From: Muraenolepis orangiensis | Taxonomy: Eukaryota; Chordata; Actinopteri; Gadiformes; Muraenolepididae | Assembly (NCBI GenBank): GCA_027704905.1 | Contig: CM051018.1 | Span: 19,082,545-19,146,544 of the forward strand | Direction: 5' to 3' | Length of the DNA stretch: 64,000 bases | Shown: one piece after another, positions 37,670 through 50,883 of the stretch | Layout: each line of letters starts with the position of its first letter | How positions within the stretch are numbered: the stretch's first letter is position 1 | Notes under the pieces: generated by a model | Told to the model about the DNA's origin: nothing | What the model saw: the letters and a program-made list of their open reading frames with translations, nothing else | Database searches by the model: none | Translations under genes and position numbers: made by a program

Positions 37670-37900
37670 TCCCCCGCCTCCAAATGAGCCCCTGGTTTAT
37701 AAACTAAACAACTAACCATAAGGCCTTTGCTGTGTGTTCATCTAAAGTTAACCACCCGCTCACAACAGAGGAGAAATACAATATATACACCGCTGGCATG
37801 TGTTCCAAATAAGAGTTTTCCACTGTAGTCCCTTGAGAAGGAATGTGAACAATGTCATTGTTCTGTGGAGCATGCCCTAGTGTTCTTAAAAAGGATAGAA

Positions 37901-37918
37901 TATATATATATATATATA

Positions 37919-37970
<52 letters not shown>

Positions 37971-37971
37971 T
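37901..37971. repeat. (TA)n then (TG)n
   Basis: TA units with one CTG break, turning into TG. Confidence 0.95.
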
Positions 37972-38403
37972 TGTATTATTCATGACAATGGGCAGACAGT
38001 GGGAACATTGGTGATCTGATCGAAACCCAGAACCTTTCGGCTGGGAGCCACTCCACTATCCTGGGATATTAAAAGGCGCTACACATGCATCTACATGCAC
38101 TAGGGTGGGGTTCTTTGTTAAGCAGTGGGAAAAAAATGAATTATCACATTTAAATTGTTTACCGCATCAGCCACACAAGAGCCATGAATAATGTTGTGCT
38201 TTTATAAACAGGGAAATAGCTTTCTTTTCTGTTTTTGCATTGTGAGCGTGAATTGTAGTGTGACAAATTAAACTGGGGGGGGGTGCGCTGACACAGATAA
38301 GTCTCTTAATGGGAATCCTGTTGGACCGTTGTGACACACTAGTGCAATATTAGTGCAGTATTAGTGCAATGTTCCCCAAAACTACTCAAAACTAACATCT
38401 TAC

Positions 38404-38435
38404 CCCCCCGCCGCCCCCCCCCCCCCCCCCCCCCC
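38404..38435. repeat. C-rich homopolymer run
   Basis: C run with two G interruptions. Confidence 0.9.
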
Positions 38436-38631
38436 AACGTATTCCTCGCCTGTGATTGTCACCGCAATGTCCACGCAGGCGTAATCAAAGCTTCAGCCGC
38501 GATAAGCAATATTATATCTGTTAAGCATGCGGCACTGCGAGGAGCTACGGGCTAGCGTTTCCGCCCCGGCGCCTTTCGTCTCTGACCGGGCCTCCGACGT
38601 GGCCCACACTGTCAAACCGACTTCCTCTCGA

Positions 38632-38672
38632 GGACCACGAGGACCACGAGAACCACGAGGACCACGAGACGG
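38632..38672. repeat. 9-bp tandem repeat AGGACCACG
   Basis: Four to five units, one with AA for GA. Confidence 0.85.
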
Positions 38673-38867
38673 TCCTGGCGTCGCCGAAGCGCCGCTTCTT
38701 CTTCTGTGATTGTTCTGGCCTCGATTTTTCGCCACCTCTCGGAGCAAAAAATCGGCGGTCTTTGAACATGATGCCAATTATACAAATCGATCACCTTTTT
38801 TTTGTCCAATCTCCGGGCGATGCCGTTGATAATGCCGTTTCCCCTCCCCCTCCCCTTCTCCCCTACC

Positions 38868-38930
38868 ACTCCCTCCCTCCCTCCCTCCCTCCCTCCCTCC
38901 CTCCCTCCCTCCCTCCCTCTCTCCCTCCTC
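38868..38930. repeat. (CCCT)n microsatellite
   Basis: About 14 CCCT units in a generally pyrimidine-rich stretch from 38836. Confidence 0.95.
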
Positions 38931-39458
38931 TCGCCCCCTAAACTCACAGGGTTTGCGAGTGCACAATTTTGACAGCGACACAGAGCGGTAATGGGAAGAG
39001 TGTGTGGGCGAGGGCCGAGGCATTATGCTACGCTCGTCTCCCTGTTTCGTAGGCCTTTATTATTCAGATGGAATCTATTGAGCATCTGGGGCTAAATTAT
39101 TCATCAACATCGACCTAGTTGCGCTGGTGCTAAGTTAGACACTTGGATGCCATCACAGCGCCATGCGCGGAGATGCTAGCAGCGAGGGGTGAGGAGAGAT
39201 GCCGCGCTGCCGCTGCCGCCACCGCCGCCGCGAGCAAATGGAGAAATGAGATAAAGGGGGGGGGAATGAATTAAGGATGCCATTTGTATTTCTATTCAGC
39301 GTTTGAATTATTGCTTTGCTCACACATGACCAAAAAATGTATAAAAGAATAATGACATGGAATTGAGAGATGTTTAAACACCTCTTTATTGCAATGTTTT
39401 GTTTGAGGTGAGTTGTGTCGTTAACAGGTTAAAAATAGACCAGGATCAAGACGTGTCT

Positions 39459-39459
<1 letters not shown>

Positions 39460-39501
<42 letters not shown>

Positions 39502-39564
39502 GTCTGTCTGTCTGTCTGTCCATATATATATTTGTTTTATGTTATTGTTGTTGTTGTTGTTGTT
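39460..39564. repeat. (TG)n, (CTGT)n, (TA)n and (TTG)n cluster
   Basis: Four different short arrays lie in 105 bp. Confidence 0.9.
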
Positions 39565-40929
39565 TGGCCAATTGAACCTGCTACCCCACTGTCACCCTGC
39601 GGCTGACTGCATCCCTAATGAGCTGTTGTCTCTGCGGCGCAACCCTGGTCCAGCCTCACCTCATCAGAGCTCAGCTTTAGTCCACACCAGCACGGCGTCA
39701 CCGGCAACCCACAAAACCTATTGCACTATTCAGAAATAATGGCACGCAGTGAGGACAAATACGGATGTAGCAGCAGGTATTAATACCCCCTACTTGGGGA
39801 TGTTTTTGGTGGCTTAGCCGTGTCGGGTTTAAGTGTGTGGGGATAAGTTATGCGTTGTCTGCCCCCTGAAATAGCTGCAGGAACGAAATTGTCCCCGTAT
39901 TTATGGGTGCGAGGCGCCACTGGGAGACAGTGGGAGATTTGTATTTCAGGTGTAATTGTCTGAATGGACATTTCAGAGGGGGGGGGGGGGGGGTAAGTTG
40001 GGGTGGGTTTGTACAGTATGTATCATTTTAAATGTTGGGGTTCATAATGCATTATGCATGTCATGGTGGTCAGATACATGCAAAAATAAATGTGTAATAT
40101 TTGTGTATGGAATGGAATTGAGGTAATCACAGCGTATCGGATATGTGGATGTGTACGTTGTTTTTAAATATGAATAGTAGGTGTAGTTGTTGTTGTTAAC
40201 AATACTGCATTATTTGGTTATTTCTTGGAAGCTATTCCTAATGAAATGTATCTATTCAAAACCATTTTTAAGGTTCTTGTGATAATGGACAATTGATAAA
40301 TAACAAAGTGAGGGTTTGAAGAATGTTGTTTACCATAAATAACAAATGGCAAATGGCATGGCCTTGCCATTTCTACTTTCTTCTACAGGACATTTCAGGG
40401 CATTCCACTCATGATGAATTATTTGCAGTATGGTAATACCGGTGTTTGAGCAAGCGAGCCTTTGTCCCAGGAGTATAGCAGAAATGTTTTTATTTTATTT
40501 TATCTATTTCACGGCAAACAACATACTGAAGAACAGGTTTTTTTGCAAAATGCAGAAGGAAAGTGCCAGAAGGAGACGAAAAAAAAGCTTTTTTGGGGGA
40601 GAAAGCAACAACAAATAGACAATAGAGCAAACAGCAGAGAAGCGAATTCTCAGCGGAATACATCGCAAGGACGTCAGGGGGCATGCTTTGGTATGAAAAC
40701 CTTCAGACGCCTTCAGTGTCCTCCTGACTTTCAGTTTGTCTCCAAAGAGACATGTTGTGTTGCCAGCAAGCATTCATCAAATTAGACTGGTGGAGAAAAC
40801 AGTGTAGGGAGAACAAAAATAAGGCAACCGCAACCTCGTGTGTTCTCCGCAGAGACCGACCGAGGGGGACAGGTTATCAAAGAAGGTGTCTGTTTGTCTT
40901 CAGCATCAAAGCCGCCGAACTCTGCCTTC

Positions 40930-41160
40930 TCCCCCCCCCCCCCCCCACCCTCCTCCCCTGCCCCCACACCCCACCCCCCCCCCCCCGCCCACCCCAACCT
41001 CCCCAGAGAACTGCGCTCCTTAATGCTTTCTTCCTTGTGTAGTGGTGAAGCGGGGGGGGGGGGGGGGGGCAGGGGGTTTGGGGGGAGGAAGGGGTTGAAG
41101 GACAGCCTTTACGAAGGGGGATTGTAAAAAAAAAAAGATATATATATATATATATATATG
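40930..41160. repeat. C-rich, G-rich and (TA)n runs
   Basis: C-rich block 40930-40987, G run 41051-41069 and TA array about 41135-41160. The C and G runs are in inverted arrangement. Confidence 0.85.
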
Positions 41161-41864
41161 TTTGGAAGTACTACTAGACGAGAGTGGTAAGTACACAAGC
41201 CCGTGTCCATTTAATGGGTGGAGTGGCATTATTGGCCCAGTGGAAGGCCAGTGGTGGGAAGATGGCAGCGCGTATAGGGTTGTAAATATTGTGATATATA
41301 TGGCAGCCTGGGACTGCTGACTGAGGTGGGCCTGTAAAGACAGACACATGCACACTGTGGGCTTTGCGAGGAAGTCTAATTAAGGTGCTGGGGAGAGAGG
41401 GGCGGGAGGGGGGGAGGGTGGGGAGGTGGAAAAAATCAATTCTCAGAGATTGAAAACCGGTATGACAGTGCTTAAGAAAGTTCCCAGGCCTGGATTTTGG
41501 CCGAGTCAGGTCGAAATGTCCAAAGTTCAAACCCTTGAGGGTTCAATTTGTTCCCCGAGCAAGGTCAGCATCGCTGTGTGTCTTTTCCCGTGCACACAGC
41601 TGTATTCTCCCACGTTATGGGGAGAGAAAAAACACCCCATCCTGAAGCCGGATCGGAGCACTTGCTATACACTACTTTAACAGTGTGTACGTTAACACTA
41701 ACCCGGTGTTAGGGACACTGGGTTTTCATCCTCTTTTGTACTTTGGCGCATGAAAGACAGCTTGTTCAGAAATACTTTTTTTTTTATATTCAGATATATA
41801 AATGAAATACTGTATTTAACTTAAGGGCCTATTGGCGGCATATATGCGCAGAGCAGGGGGGGGT

Positions 41865-41998
<134 letters not shown>

Positions 41999-42156
41999 CT
42001 CTCCACTCTGATGATATTCCTAAGGTCTCCTTAGAATGCTAGCTAGCACAGGCTCTACCATGGATTATTGGCCTTGCAGTACATTGAATGCTTATTGCGT
42101 CAGTAAATGAACCTGCAAGTGGCTGGTAAAGCCGGCGTCTTTCTAAGGAAACTGCG

Positions 42157-42192
42157 GGTGGGGTGGAGGGGTGGAGGGGTGGAGGGGTGGGG
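42157..42192. repeat. (GGGGTGGA)n short array
   Basis: About four 8-bp units. A C run follows at 42358-42377. Confidence 0.85.
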
Positions 42193-43116
42193 GTTAACTC
42201 AGTTCACATGAGTTAAAATCGGGACTAGCTTATGGACCTAGCCTTGGACCCATATCGCCCGTATAGAGAAGCTGGTGGCATTTCAGTGTCTATTTTGCCA
42301 TCCGATTGAGGCAACCTGTCAAAGTTGTCATCCCAGTGGCTGTGTTGCCATCGTAAGCCCCCCCCCCCCCCCCCCCCTTCGAATGTGAACACATGGACTT
42401 GTCTGTCACAGGTGACGAAGAAGCCAAGCATCAGAGGACATCATGAATTGGTAACGGTATTGGATTTCAACCAGGTCACGACCACATCAAAATGTTGACC
42501 TACACACCTAATCTTTGCTGGCAGACCGCAGCCCACCAAACATGTACGTTCATTTAACGGTTGAATTGGAAATTTACTCCCAAACCCCCACAACCACAAG
42601 TGCAGCCTTGGGTTCATATTTTTTTGGAAAATAAATCAAATAATGATTGCATTGCTCTTATTTAGTTCGCAGGCAGACTTGTTATTGCACCGCGGGGTCC
42701 AGCTGGGCTTCGTCCTTGAGATGAATCTGCATGGCGTTGTCCCTCTTCAACACAATGTCACCGCCACCCGATCAATTGGTATTTTATTTGAACCGTGCAG
42801 TCTCAACAAAATTTAGAAGGCCATTATGGAGGAAAGACAATTACTGCAAAGCGTATTTGACTTAAAGGGCAACAAGGCACGCATACATCTAGGCCTTGGC
42901 TTATTTATATCAAAAGGAATTATGCGCTTTGTCTGCACAAAAGCATTTGAAAGCAAAATAGGGCGGTTTGGCCGTAGTTAGTAGTAAACAGCACGTCGAC
43001 AACAGCTAATTCATTCGGGCGGGTTTGATGTACAGTAGCTGGATGTGGACACCACCAATGGTGCCTGTCCGCCTGCTGATAGCAAGCGGGGCGGTGCTTG
43101 TCAGCAGGCAGCGCTG

Positions 43117-43190
43117 GGGGAGGGGTGGTGGTGGTGGTGGGGGGGGGGGGGGTGGTGGTGGTGGTGGTGGTGGGGGGGGGCGGGGGTAGC
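43117..43190. repeat. (GGT)n and G runs
   Basis: GGT units flank a G run, followed by another G run. Confidence 0.9.
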
Positions 43191-43556
43191 CTCATTTGAT
43201 GATGGTAATAGCCACGGTGGCCATAAGAATAGCACAGATTCACGCCGGCCGCTTTGTTTAACGTGGCGAAATGATACGGACATATAACCGAAAGTGATTT
43301 GTGTCTACGGTTAAACATACCGCTCCTCGGAGTACAGACACTGCCGTTCTATTTTTAAAGCAACAGCATTCGTAGGGTCGGCTAACAGGGTGGATTAAAT
43401 ACCTGTATAATATTAATCTTGTTAAGTAATCTCTTTCTCTTTTTGTTTTTTTTCTCGCCTTTTCAAAATGCATTCCTAATAGCTTTGTCTCTTAGCTTTT
43501 GTTTTGGCCTGAATCCAATTTGGGGAAAGGACTCCATAAATATAAGATAACGTAGC

Positions 43557-43571
43557 ACGCACACACGCACA

Positions 43572-43607
<36 letters not shown>

Positions 43608-43646
43608 CACACACACGCGCAGGCACAGGCACAGGCACAGGCACAC
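43557..43646. repeat. (CA)n, (CGCA)n and (CAGG)n cluster
   Basis: Tandem ACGC units in the middle, with ACAC and AGGCAC units at the sides. Confidence 0.9.
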
Positions 43647-43734
43647 AAGAGGCAAGTCTTTGGGGAGTTAGTCTACATGTAGCACACTCCCGGGCCCACA
43701 TCATCACACATAAATCCAAAGGCCTGGCCGATGT

Positions 43735-44095
<361 letters not shown>

Positions 44096-44321
44096 GAGCC
44101 ATTGATTCACCTCTGCCAAGCGGCGCACGGCGCTAGGATCTCCCGCCAGCAGAAACAAATCACAGGACCCAGAGTGATGGATGTGGCAGTACCGGTCCTG
44201 GCGCTCTCCCGCCATCTGGACGGCCCACACTGTATATCAGCCTCATGCACAGCAAATTAAATTTACATTTGGAAGGCTTCCCCGGGCCTCACTCCGCCCA
44301 ACAGATGTGGGCGGGCGCAGG

Positions 44322-44325
<4 letters not shown>

Positions 44326-44352
<27 letters not shown>
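44326..44352. repeat. C homopolymer
   Basis: Run of about 27 C. Confidence 0.9.
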
Positions 44353-45529
44353 TCTGCCACGACGCTCCATAATGAGGTTGATCTATTATCTCCAGGTTCT
44401 ATTATGTAAAGATGATATGGGTCCAAGTTCAGAATTTGGAAAACTACGTTACAGCGGCGGTGAAATCGCATTACGTGCGGGCAAATGGACGTTAAGTGAA
44501 ATGACAGCCATCTATTTGTCCAAAGTGAATCGATGGTAACCGGACTCGCAGATTGTATTCACATCGTGTTGTCTTTCTTTAACGACGAAAACGGCGCAAT
44601 AGCCCCGTCTACAAATTATTTGATTTCTCGAGAGTGTACGAAAAGGGGGGGAAAATCGTTATTCAACGGCGTAAACCCCGAGCTCTCACGGCGGATGTGA
44701 AACGCAGGGCAAAGCATTCTGCTTTGCTCTGGGCAATACAACGGGGAACGCCCAGCCCAGCCCTGAAGAACCCTTCCGCAAGGCTTAAATGAAATGACCT
44801 TTCATCACAGGGACTTGATCAAGTAGCCTGCAAAAAAAAGACCATTAGCGATTCTTTATTTTTCTCGGGCTTTTGATGGTATTTTTGATCACCCTCGGTC
44901 GTATGCTCGGGGATGTGTCAGGGCGCTGTGTTCGGCGGGTGAGGACGTCCATTGGGAATTGGCTGAAGAAATGAGACCGCCGGGGGGGGGGAAATTGAAG
45001 CATACATGATTGATCCATACATTGGCGCGCTTTAGGTTGTGTTGCGTGGGATTATGAATCAACCGTGGAACAATCGGCACAGTTATATTCAATTTAGCCT
45101 TTGCCTTCGCCGTTATTACATATTTTTTTGGGTCCATTTTCAAAGCTCTCGTGGTGGTAAATGTCAGAGGAGTTCTGCGATGGCTTTTAACAATCCCATT
45201 TAAAGCGCACGTGAAGCCACCGTGATCACCGAGCATCCTCCCCTCCCGGCTTGAGCCCGGGATGACAATCGCACGGTGAACTTTTAGCCGGCACTGTGTC
45301 TCGGTAATCAAATCACTTTTTTTCCCCTTTTTTTTTTTTGCGCTCACATTACCCAGAGAGCACCGAGGGCCAGCTGCTCCCCACACACACACACCCTCCC
45401 CTCCCCTTCCCTCATGTACGCCGGGGTGTGATGGTGTTGACGGAGGCTTCCTCTGGCACAAACCACCATCACTACTGGTTCACTCATATCTGCTTTTCTT
45501 CTCCTGCCAGTTTTGATTCCCTCTCCTCC

Positions 45530-46024
45530 CTCTCCCCCTCCCCCCCTCCTCCTCCTCCTCCTCCTCCCCCTCCTCCCCCTCCTCCTCCTCCCCCTCCTCC
45601 CCCTCCTCTCCTCCTCCTCCTCCCCCTCCTTCTCCTCCTCCTCCTCTCCCCCTCCTCTTCCTCCCTCTCCCCCTCCTCCCTCTCCCCTCCTCCCCATCCT
45701 CCTCCTCCTCCTCCTCCTCCTCCTCCTCCTCCCCTCCTCCCCTCCCTCTCCCCTCCTCTTCCTCCCTCCCCCTCCTCCCTCTCCCCTCCTCCCCATCCTC
45801 CTCCTCCTCCTCCTCCTCCTCCCTCTCCTCCTCTCCCCTCCTCCTCTCCTCCTCCTCCTCCTCCCCTCCTCCTCCTCCTCCTCCTCCTCCTCTCCTCCTC
45901 CTCCTCCTCCTCCCTCTCCTCCCTCTCCCCTCCTCCTCCTCCTCCTCCTCCTCCTCCTCCTCCTCCTCCTCCTCCTCCTCCTCCTCCTCCTCCCCTCTCC
46001 CTCTCCTCCTCCTCCACCTCCTCC
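45530..46024. repeat. (CCT)n polypyrimidine tract, about 495 bp
   Basis: Almost pure pyrimidine on + for nearly 500 bp, built of TCC/CTC units with CCC and TTC variants, a few CCCATCC and one CCACC break. Includes duplicated blocks of the type CTCCCCATCCTCCTCC. All long frames on both strands across it are repeat translations (poly-Pro/Ser/Leu or poly-Glu/Arg/Gly). Confidence 0.97.
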
Positions 46025-46419
46025 CGTGCGAGAGTTGAACTCTGACACTAACCAACCTGTGGAACCACAATACTGTATCGCATGCATCAATTCTACATTA
46101 CCTAGTTACTATGCAGTACTGTACAAATGGCCACTGCAATGTGTGTATACTGTATATATATATATATCAATTTGACTCATATTTGGCCAATCTAACATCT
46201 GATTATTCAGTTTGTTTTGTTTTGTTTTTAAATAATTAATATGTTTATACTGCTGTTGTGTGTAAGTGTGGTCATGAGGATTGCTAGACAATTTTGTACA
46301 TTTGTATTTTGTATCTTCTACAAAAGGGGATATCTTTACAGAGACTGACAACACAGGGGTAAAACCCAAAAATAATGAAATTAAACAAAATGCTTGACGC
46401 CCATCACTTCCACTCACCT

Positions 46420-46553
<134 letters not shown>

Positions 46554-46641
46554 ACGACGGATGACCTGCTGGTGGCGTCGGCCGAGTGTCCCAGCGACGA
46601 CGAGGACATTGATCCCTGTGAGCCGAGCTCAGGTGGGTTAG
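46554..46641 (+). CDS. nrxn1: neurexin-1 small stalk exon with tandem donors
   Basis: Starts phase 0 after CTCCAG and encodes TTDDLLVASAECPSDDED, then IDPCEPSS. Two in-frame donors are possible: CAG/gtgggt ending the exon at 46632, or TAG/gttagt ending it at 46641. Both leave one base (phase 1), which joins CG of the last exon to make Ala. The long form reads EPSSGGLANPT, exactly the junction I remember from mammalian neurexin-1; the short form reads EPSSANPT. The acidic ECPSDDEDIDPCEPSS block, including its two Cys, is the juxtamembrane Cys-loop region and is typical of neurexin-1; in neurexin-2 and -3 the matching exon continues into the large SS5 region. The end given is for the long form. 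Confidence 0.93.
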
Positions 46642-46647
46642 GTTAGT
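46632..46647 (+). promoter_or_regulatory. tandem alternative 5' splice sites, 9 nt apart
   Basis: Donor 1 (gtgggt at 46633) has a good CAG/GT context; donor 2 (gttagt at 46642) has weaker upstream bases but AGT at +4 to +6. They differ by the codons GGT GGG TTA (Gly-Gly-Leu). Using neither gives GGLG and a TAG stop at 46644-46646. Confidence 0.75.
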
Positions 46648-46708
46648 CATCTCTTTTTTTTTATTATTATACACTTACACTTCCCTCTGGGTGTGTCAGT
46701 GTGTCTAC

Positions 46709-46709
46709 C

Positions 46710-46755
<46 letters not shown>
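46709..46755. repeat. (TG)n microsatellite
   Basis: About 23 units, 68 bp after the stalk exon. Confidence 0.95.
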
Positions 46756-46995
46756 TGTAAAAATTATGCCTGCCTTGCTTTTCGCACAAATCACACACAC
46801 AACGTTTGCATTGCCGTAATCTGCAGAGATTTAGGCAAGTAAGTCTGGAGGTGCATTTGGTTCTTACGAAATTGCCGCACCAGCTTATCTTGATATTGTT
46901 TGTGTGTGCTTGGAGTAGAGTAGCACCTGAGTGGAGGTTCACTTTGCTGGTGATTTTGTACAACAAGCAGTTGGAATGGTCTGCAGGCTGGCTTC

Positions 46996-47021
46996 ACACA
47001 CACACACACACACACACACAC

Positions 47022-47077
<56 letters not shown>

Positions 47078-47224
47078 AGTGTGCTAGATCATATCTCGGT
47101 GCACTCTTTACACACACAATCAATTGAGTAGCGTGCAGACCAGTCTTGCTGGAGAGTGGTGCAAGACGTTACAGCCAGGCCAGGTGTTCAACGTGGACAT
47201 ATCTCCTCTCTCCTCCCCGAGTGT

Positions 47225-47263
<39 letters not shown>

Positions 47264-47416
47264 CGGGCGGCTGGTGTATCCTGTGGGCCTTGATCACCCA
47301 ACGCACCACAGGTGTGCAGCCTCATCAGCCCCAGACTCTAACCAGGTCTGACTGGGACCAGGTGAGGCTGCTTCAACCAGCCACCAACCACACACACACA
47401 CACACACACACACACT
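46996..47416. repeat. three (CA)/(TG) arrays
   Basis: (CA)n 46996-47077, (TG)n 47222-47262 and (CA)n 47388-47416. Alternating orientation lets them pair as inverted repeats in RNA. Confidence 0.93.
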
Positions 47417-48502
47417 CCACAGGTAGTTTCCCTTTCTGGGGAATCGCATTGGTCGGCTGTTAAAGTTTCACAGTGTATATACACGGTTAAAGCGCAGACA
47501 ATCCGTTTCAAAAAGACTCATCCGCTTTTTGTATTGTTACTAAGTGTTCAGTAACAGTGCTTTAAATGCATGGAAGTACTTCCGTTAAAGAATAGATGAG
47601 GCTATTATAAAACCCTTCCTCTACCTGAGATGAATAAAATCACATGCTTTCAGTATGGACCGGGGGGGGGGGGAAGAAAAGGAACGCAATTAAGTCCAGA
47701 CTCCGTCCATCCGTATCTGCTAATAGATCAATACTTGATAAAAGCTCAACTTAATTGTCTGGCCCATGGCAGAGGCGTCCCATCTTTCTTGTTTCACTGT
47801 CTGCGTCTTGGCGTGTTTTTGGACGACTTTGATTCATTCACGCTGGCGGCTCCAAGCGCGGCGCCACCAGCAGCGCGCCTCCCTCGCAATGTTATCCGTT
47901 TTGATGTGTGGGATTTGTTTGTTGTTGTTGTTGTCAATGTCGTTGTCTGACATGCATCCCGCTAGAGATCCGTCAGAGGGCCTGTAGGCAGGTACACGGC
48001 CCTCTTTGTCGCAGGGGCGCCACGCAAAGTATTTCCGATTTAAATATATCGCCGGCCCAAGGTCACCCCAACCGTCAACCCAACGGCACGCCGTACACGG
48101 CGGGCGACGGCGGGCGGCGGCGTGCGACGGCGTGCGGCGTGCGGCGTGCGGCGTGCGGCGGCTTGTGATGTGATGCCGGGGAGACGTTATCTTCCTCCTT
48201 CTGTGCTCATTGGAAGGGATTTGACACCGCGGAGCTGTAAGGCTCCCAGGGTGGCAGCTGTCCAACACCAAACCCTGATTAATATCTACAGTCAGGGTCA
48301 CTGGCACGCTTCGTCTCCAACACCCCCACCCCCCCTTCCCCCCCACCCCCCACTTCCTCTCCGACGGCACGGCTGCACACGGGGAACCCGATCCACTCTC
48401 CATGCGACCCGACTGATAAAGGGACTACTTTCTCACATTACCGTTGGGGTCATCGCTTCCAGTGGTACGGATAATACATCATTTTGAAATAAACGACTCC
48501 GG

Positions 48503-48708
<206 letters not shown>

Positions 48709-48808
48709 ACTACTTACTACTGTAGAGAGAGGTAATCCGGCCGTGGGAGGTAGGAGGGAGGTTTTAATCTATGTACACATGAGGTAAAATTACAACCAGT
48801 TCCCCGAG

Positions 48809-48827
48809 GGGGGGGGGGGGGGGGGGT
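48809..48827. repeat. G homopolymer
   Basis: Run of about 18 G. Confidence 0.85.
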
Positions 48828-50597
48828 GTTAACTTCCAGGTATGGCCCGAGGCCAGTCGTCGATCACGCTGGGAATTGCCAATATATTTTTATTTATTTT
48901 TGTGTTCACCGCAGGTGACGTTGATCAGAGCAACTTGCTTATCTCCTTGCTTCGTTTCTTTGCGTGGGGGCGGGGGTGGGGGGGGGGGTCTGGAGAATCT
49001 TCCAGCGTGACTCCAGATTAGATCAGGCTGGCTGAAGCAAATTTAATCCCCCCACCCCCCCTCCTCCTCCTCCTCCTCCTTCTTCTTGGTGAACAGAAAC
49101 CATCGGTACACACTGACCCCGGATGTACCATCGGTAAACAAGCCATCATTTGACAACAGGGACTGTATTGTGTAGTGTGGGGTAGTGTGAGTTGTTTCAT
49201 TGTTTACTTTAAGTCTATTTTTTACAAACAAATAGGAAAACATAAAATGTAGACAAAAGTGATGATTGTTGAGGTGCCAAAACCCAACAAAGAAAAATAC
49301 CATCTTGTTTTTTGGAGGAGTTGAACATGGAACCCATTCATCAATCAATCTTGACTTGTACAGTATATTATATATCTCTATTCAAAACATGTTGTCCATT
49401 AAGTGTCATTGTGCTGGACAATTATCTCAGGGTTATTAGAATAGAGCACATGCGGTATCTGAAAGCCTTTTTAATTGATATTTTGCCTGGCAGAGAAACA
49501 GGCAACGCAATTGTTGGTAAATGAAATCGCACTGAAAGTATTCGTATTCCAAGAAAGGAATCGAGAGATACATCGATCAACTCCTCTGTTTGAGATGATT
49601 GCCCCGGTAACGATCACTGATTGAGTGATCACTTCCCATGAACACATGAGAGACACAACGGAACTACAGGGCTACAGCCAGGGTGTCTCCGTTTCTCCAC
49701 TCCATTCCCCTGCTTGTCCACTGAATTTGCCCTTAGGGATGTTGGTCTTTGGCCATGGGTTTCAGCAGAGGGGGTTTGCAATTGTCCCTTGACTGTCTCT
49801 TGGCAAGTCCCCTACTGTGTGGCTTGCGTTTTGTGTTAAGCAACATAAGCTATGGTTCAAGAGTTATTGCATGGCCACCCCTTTATACTTTAAGCATTCC
49901 CTGGGGGAAGGTGACACTATTGAATGGCAATCTTTCAGGCTGACTACGATACATTGATTTTCATTATTAAAGCGGTCAAGAGCAATTTATATTTTTCCCC
50001 TTCTCATTTCAAAATGTTCAACCGCTTTAACAATATTCACGTCAATCTGGCTTCCCGTCTAAGTAAAATCCAGTATAATCTTTCCGTAATACCAGGCTTT
50101 ATTGTAGGTTTCGCACTTCTTCAATATGCTTCTCCAGTCCAACACTTTGACTATATTTTACTGATATAAAATATGGTAATAATAATGAACTATATTTCTA
50201 TAACCACCTAAAACTTTTGAATGCTTTGACTAATATTAAAAAAAGAAAATGCAGTGATATACTGTCAAAGATGACAAAGAATGAAACAGGCATGTGAAAA
50301 GATAAAATAATAAATTTAAAATAAAATATGAAAACAAAAATTATAAATTCAAAGCAAAAACGCTGTGTTTACTTTCAAGGTTATTTTTTGAACGCAGCCA
50401 AGTCAAATCCCAATATTGTGTTCGAGAGACAGGAGTCTTATCAGAGATACGTAAATAGCTCCGTGTCCCCAGTCAAGAGTTTTATTACACTTCCATTACG
50501 TTTCCAGAATAATCTCTCTACCTTCTGACATTAGCCATCGCAGGCAGCCGTTTCCAATGCCTAGGGGGGCTAGGTAGAGGTTAATCATCTCTAGTTT

Positions 50598-50630
50598 TGC
50601 TCTCTCGCTCTCTCTCTCTCTCTCTCTCCT

Positions 50631-50716
<86 letters not shown>
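50598..50716. repeat. (CT)n microsatellite
   Basis: CT array of about 118 bp broken by one C run. Confidence 0.97.
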
Positions 50717-50718
<2 letters not shown>

Positions 50719-50851
50719 CTCTCTTTGTTCTCATTCAGCAAGCGTTTTGCCCAGTGACATTAGCAGTGTTTGTGTTTGATACACGCTTATAGGGTAACGG
50801 AATAACACGGAACAAAGAATGAAAATAAATCAAAATGCTAACTCCTTGATT

Positions 50852-50883
50852 TAGCCCCCCTCCTCCCCCCCCCCCCCCCCCCC
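50852..50883. repeat. C-rich run
   Basis: C run with two T interruptions; another C run is at 52111-52135. Confidence 0.85.

Noticed and set aside
44889..45461. 190-codon minus-strand frame
   Set aside because: Low-complexity start, no recognisable domain, GC-rich intron; chance frame.
45338..46175. Open frames of 177 to 248 codons on both strands
   Set aside because: Poly-Pro/Ser/Leu and poly-Glu/Arg/Gly translations of the CCT tract.
47834..48403. 189-codon minus-strand frame
   Set aside because: Arg/Ala/Gly/His-rich composition from CGGCGTG repeats and GC-rich sequence; no domain or homology recognised.
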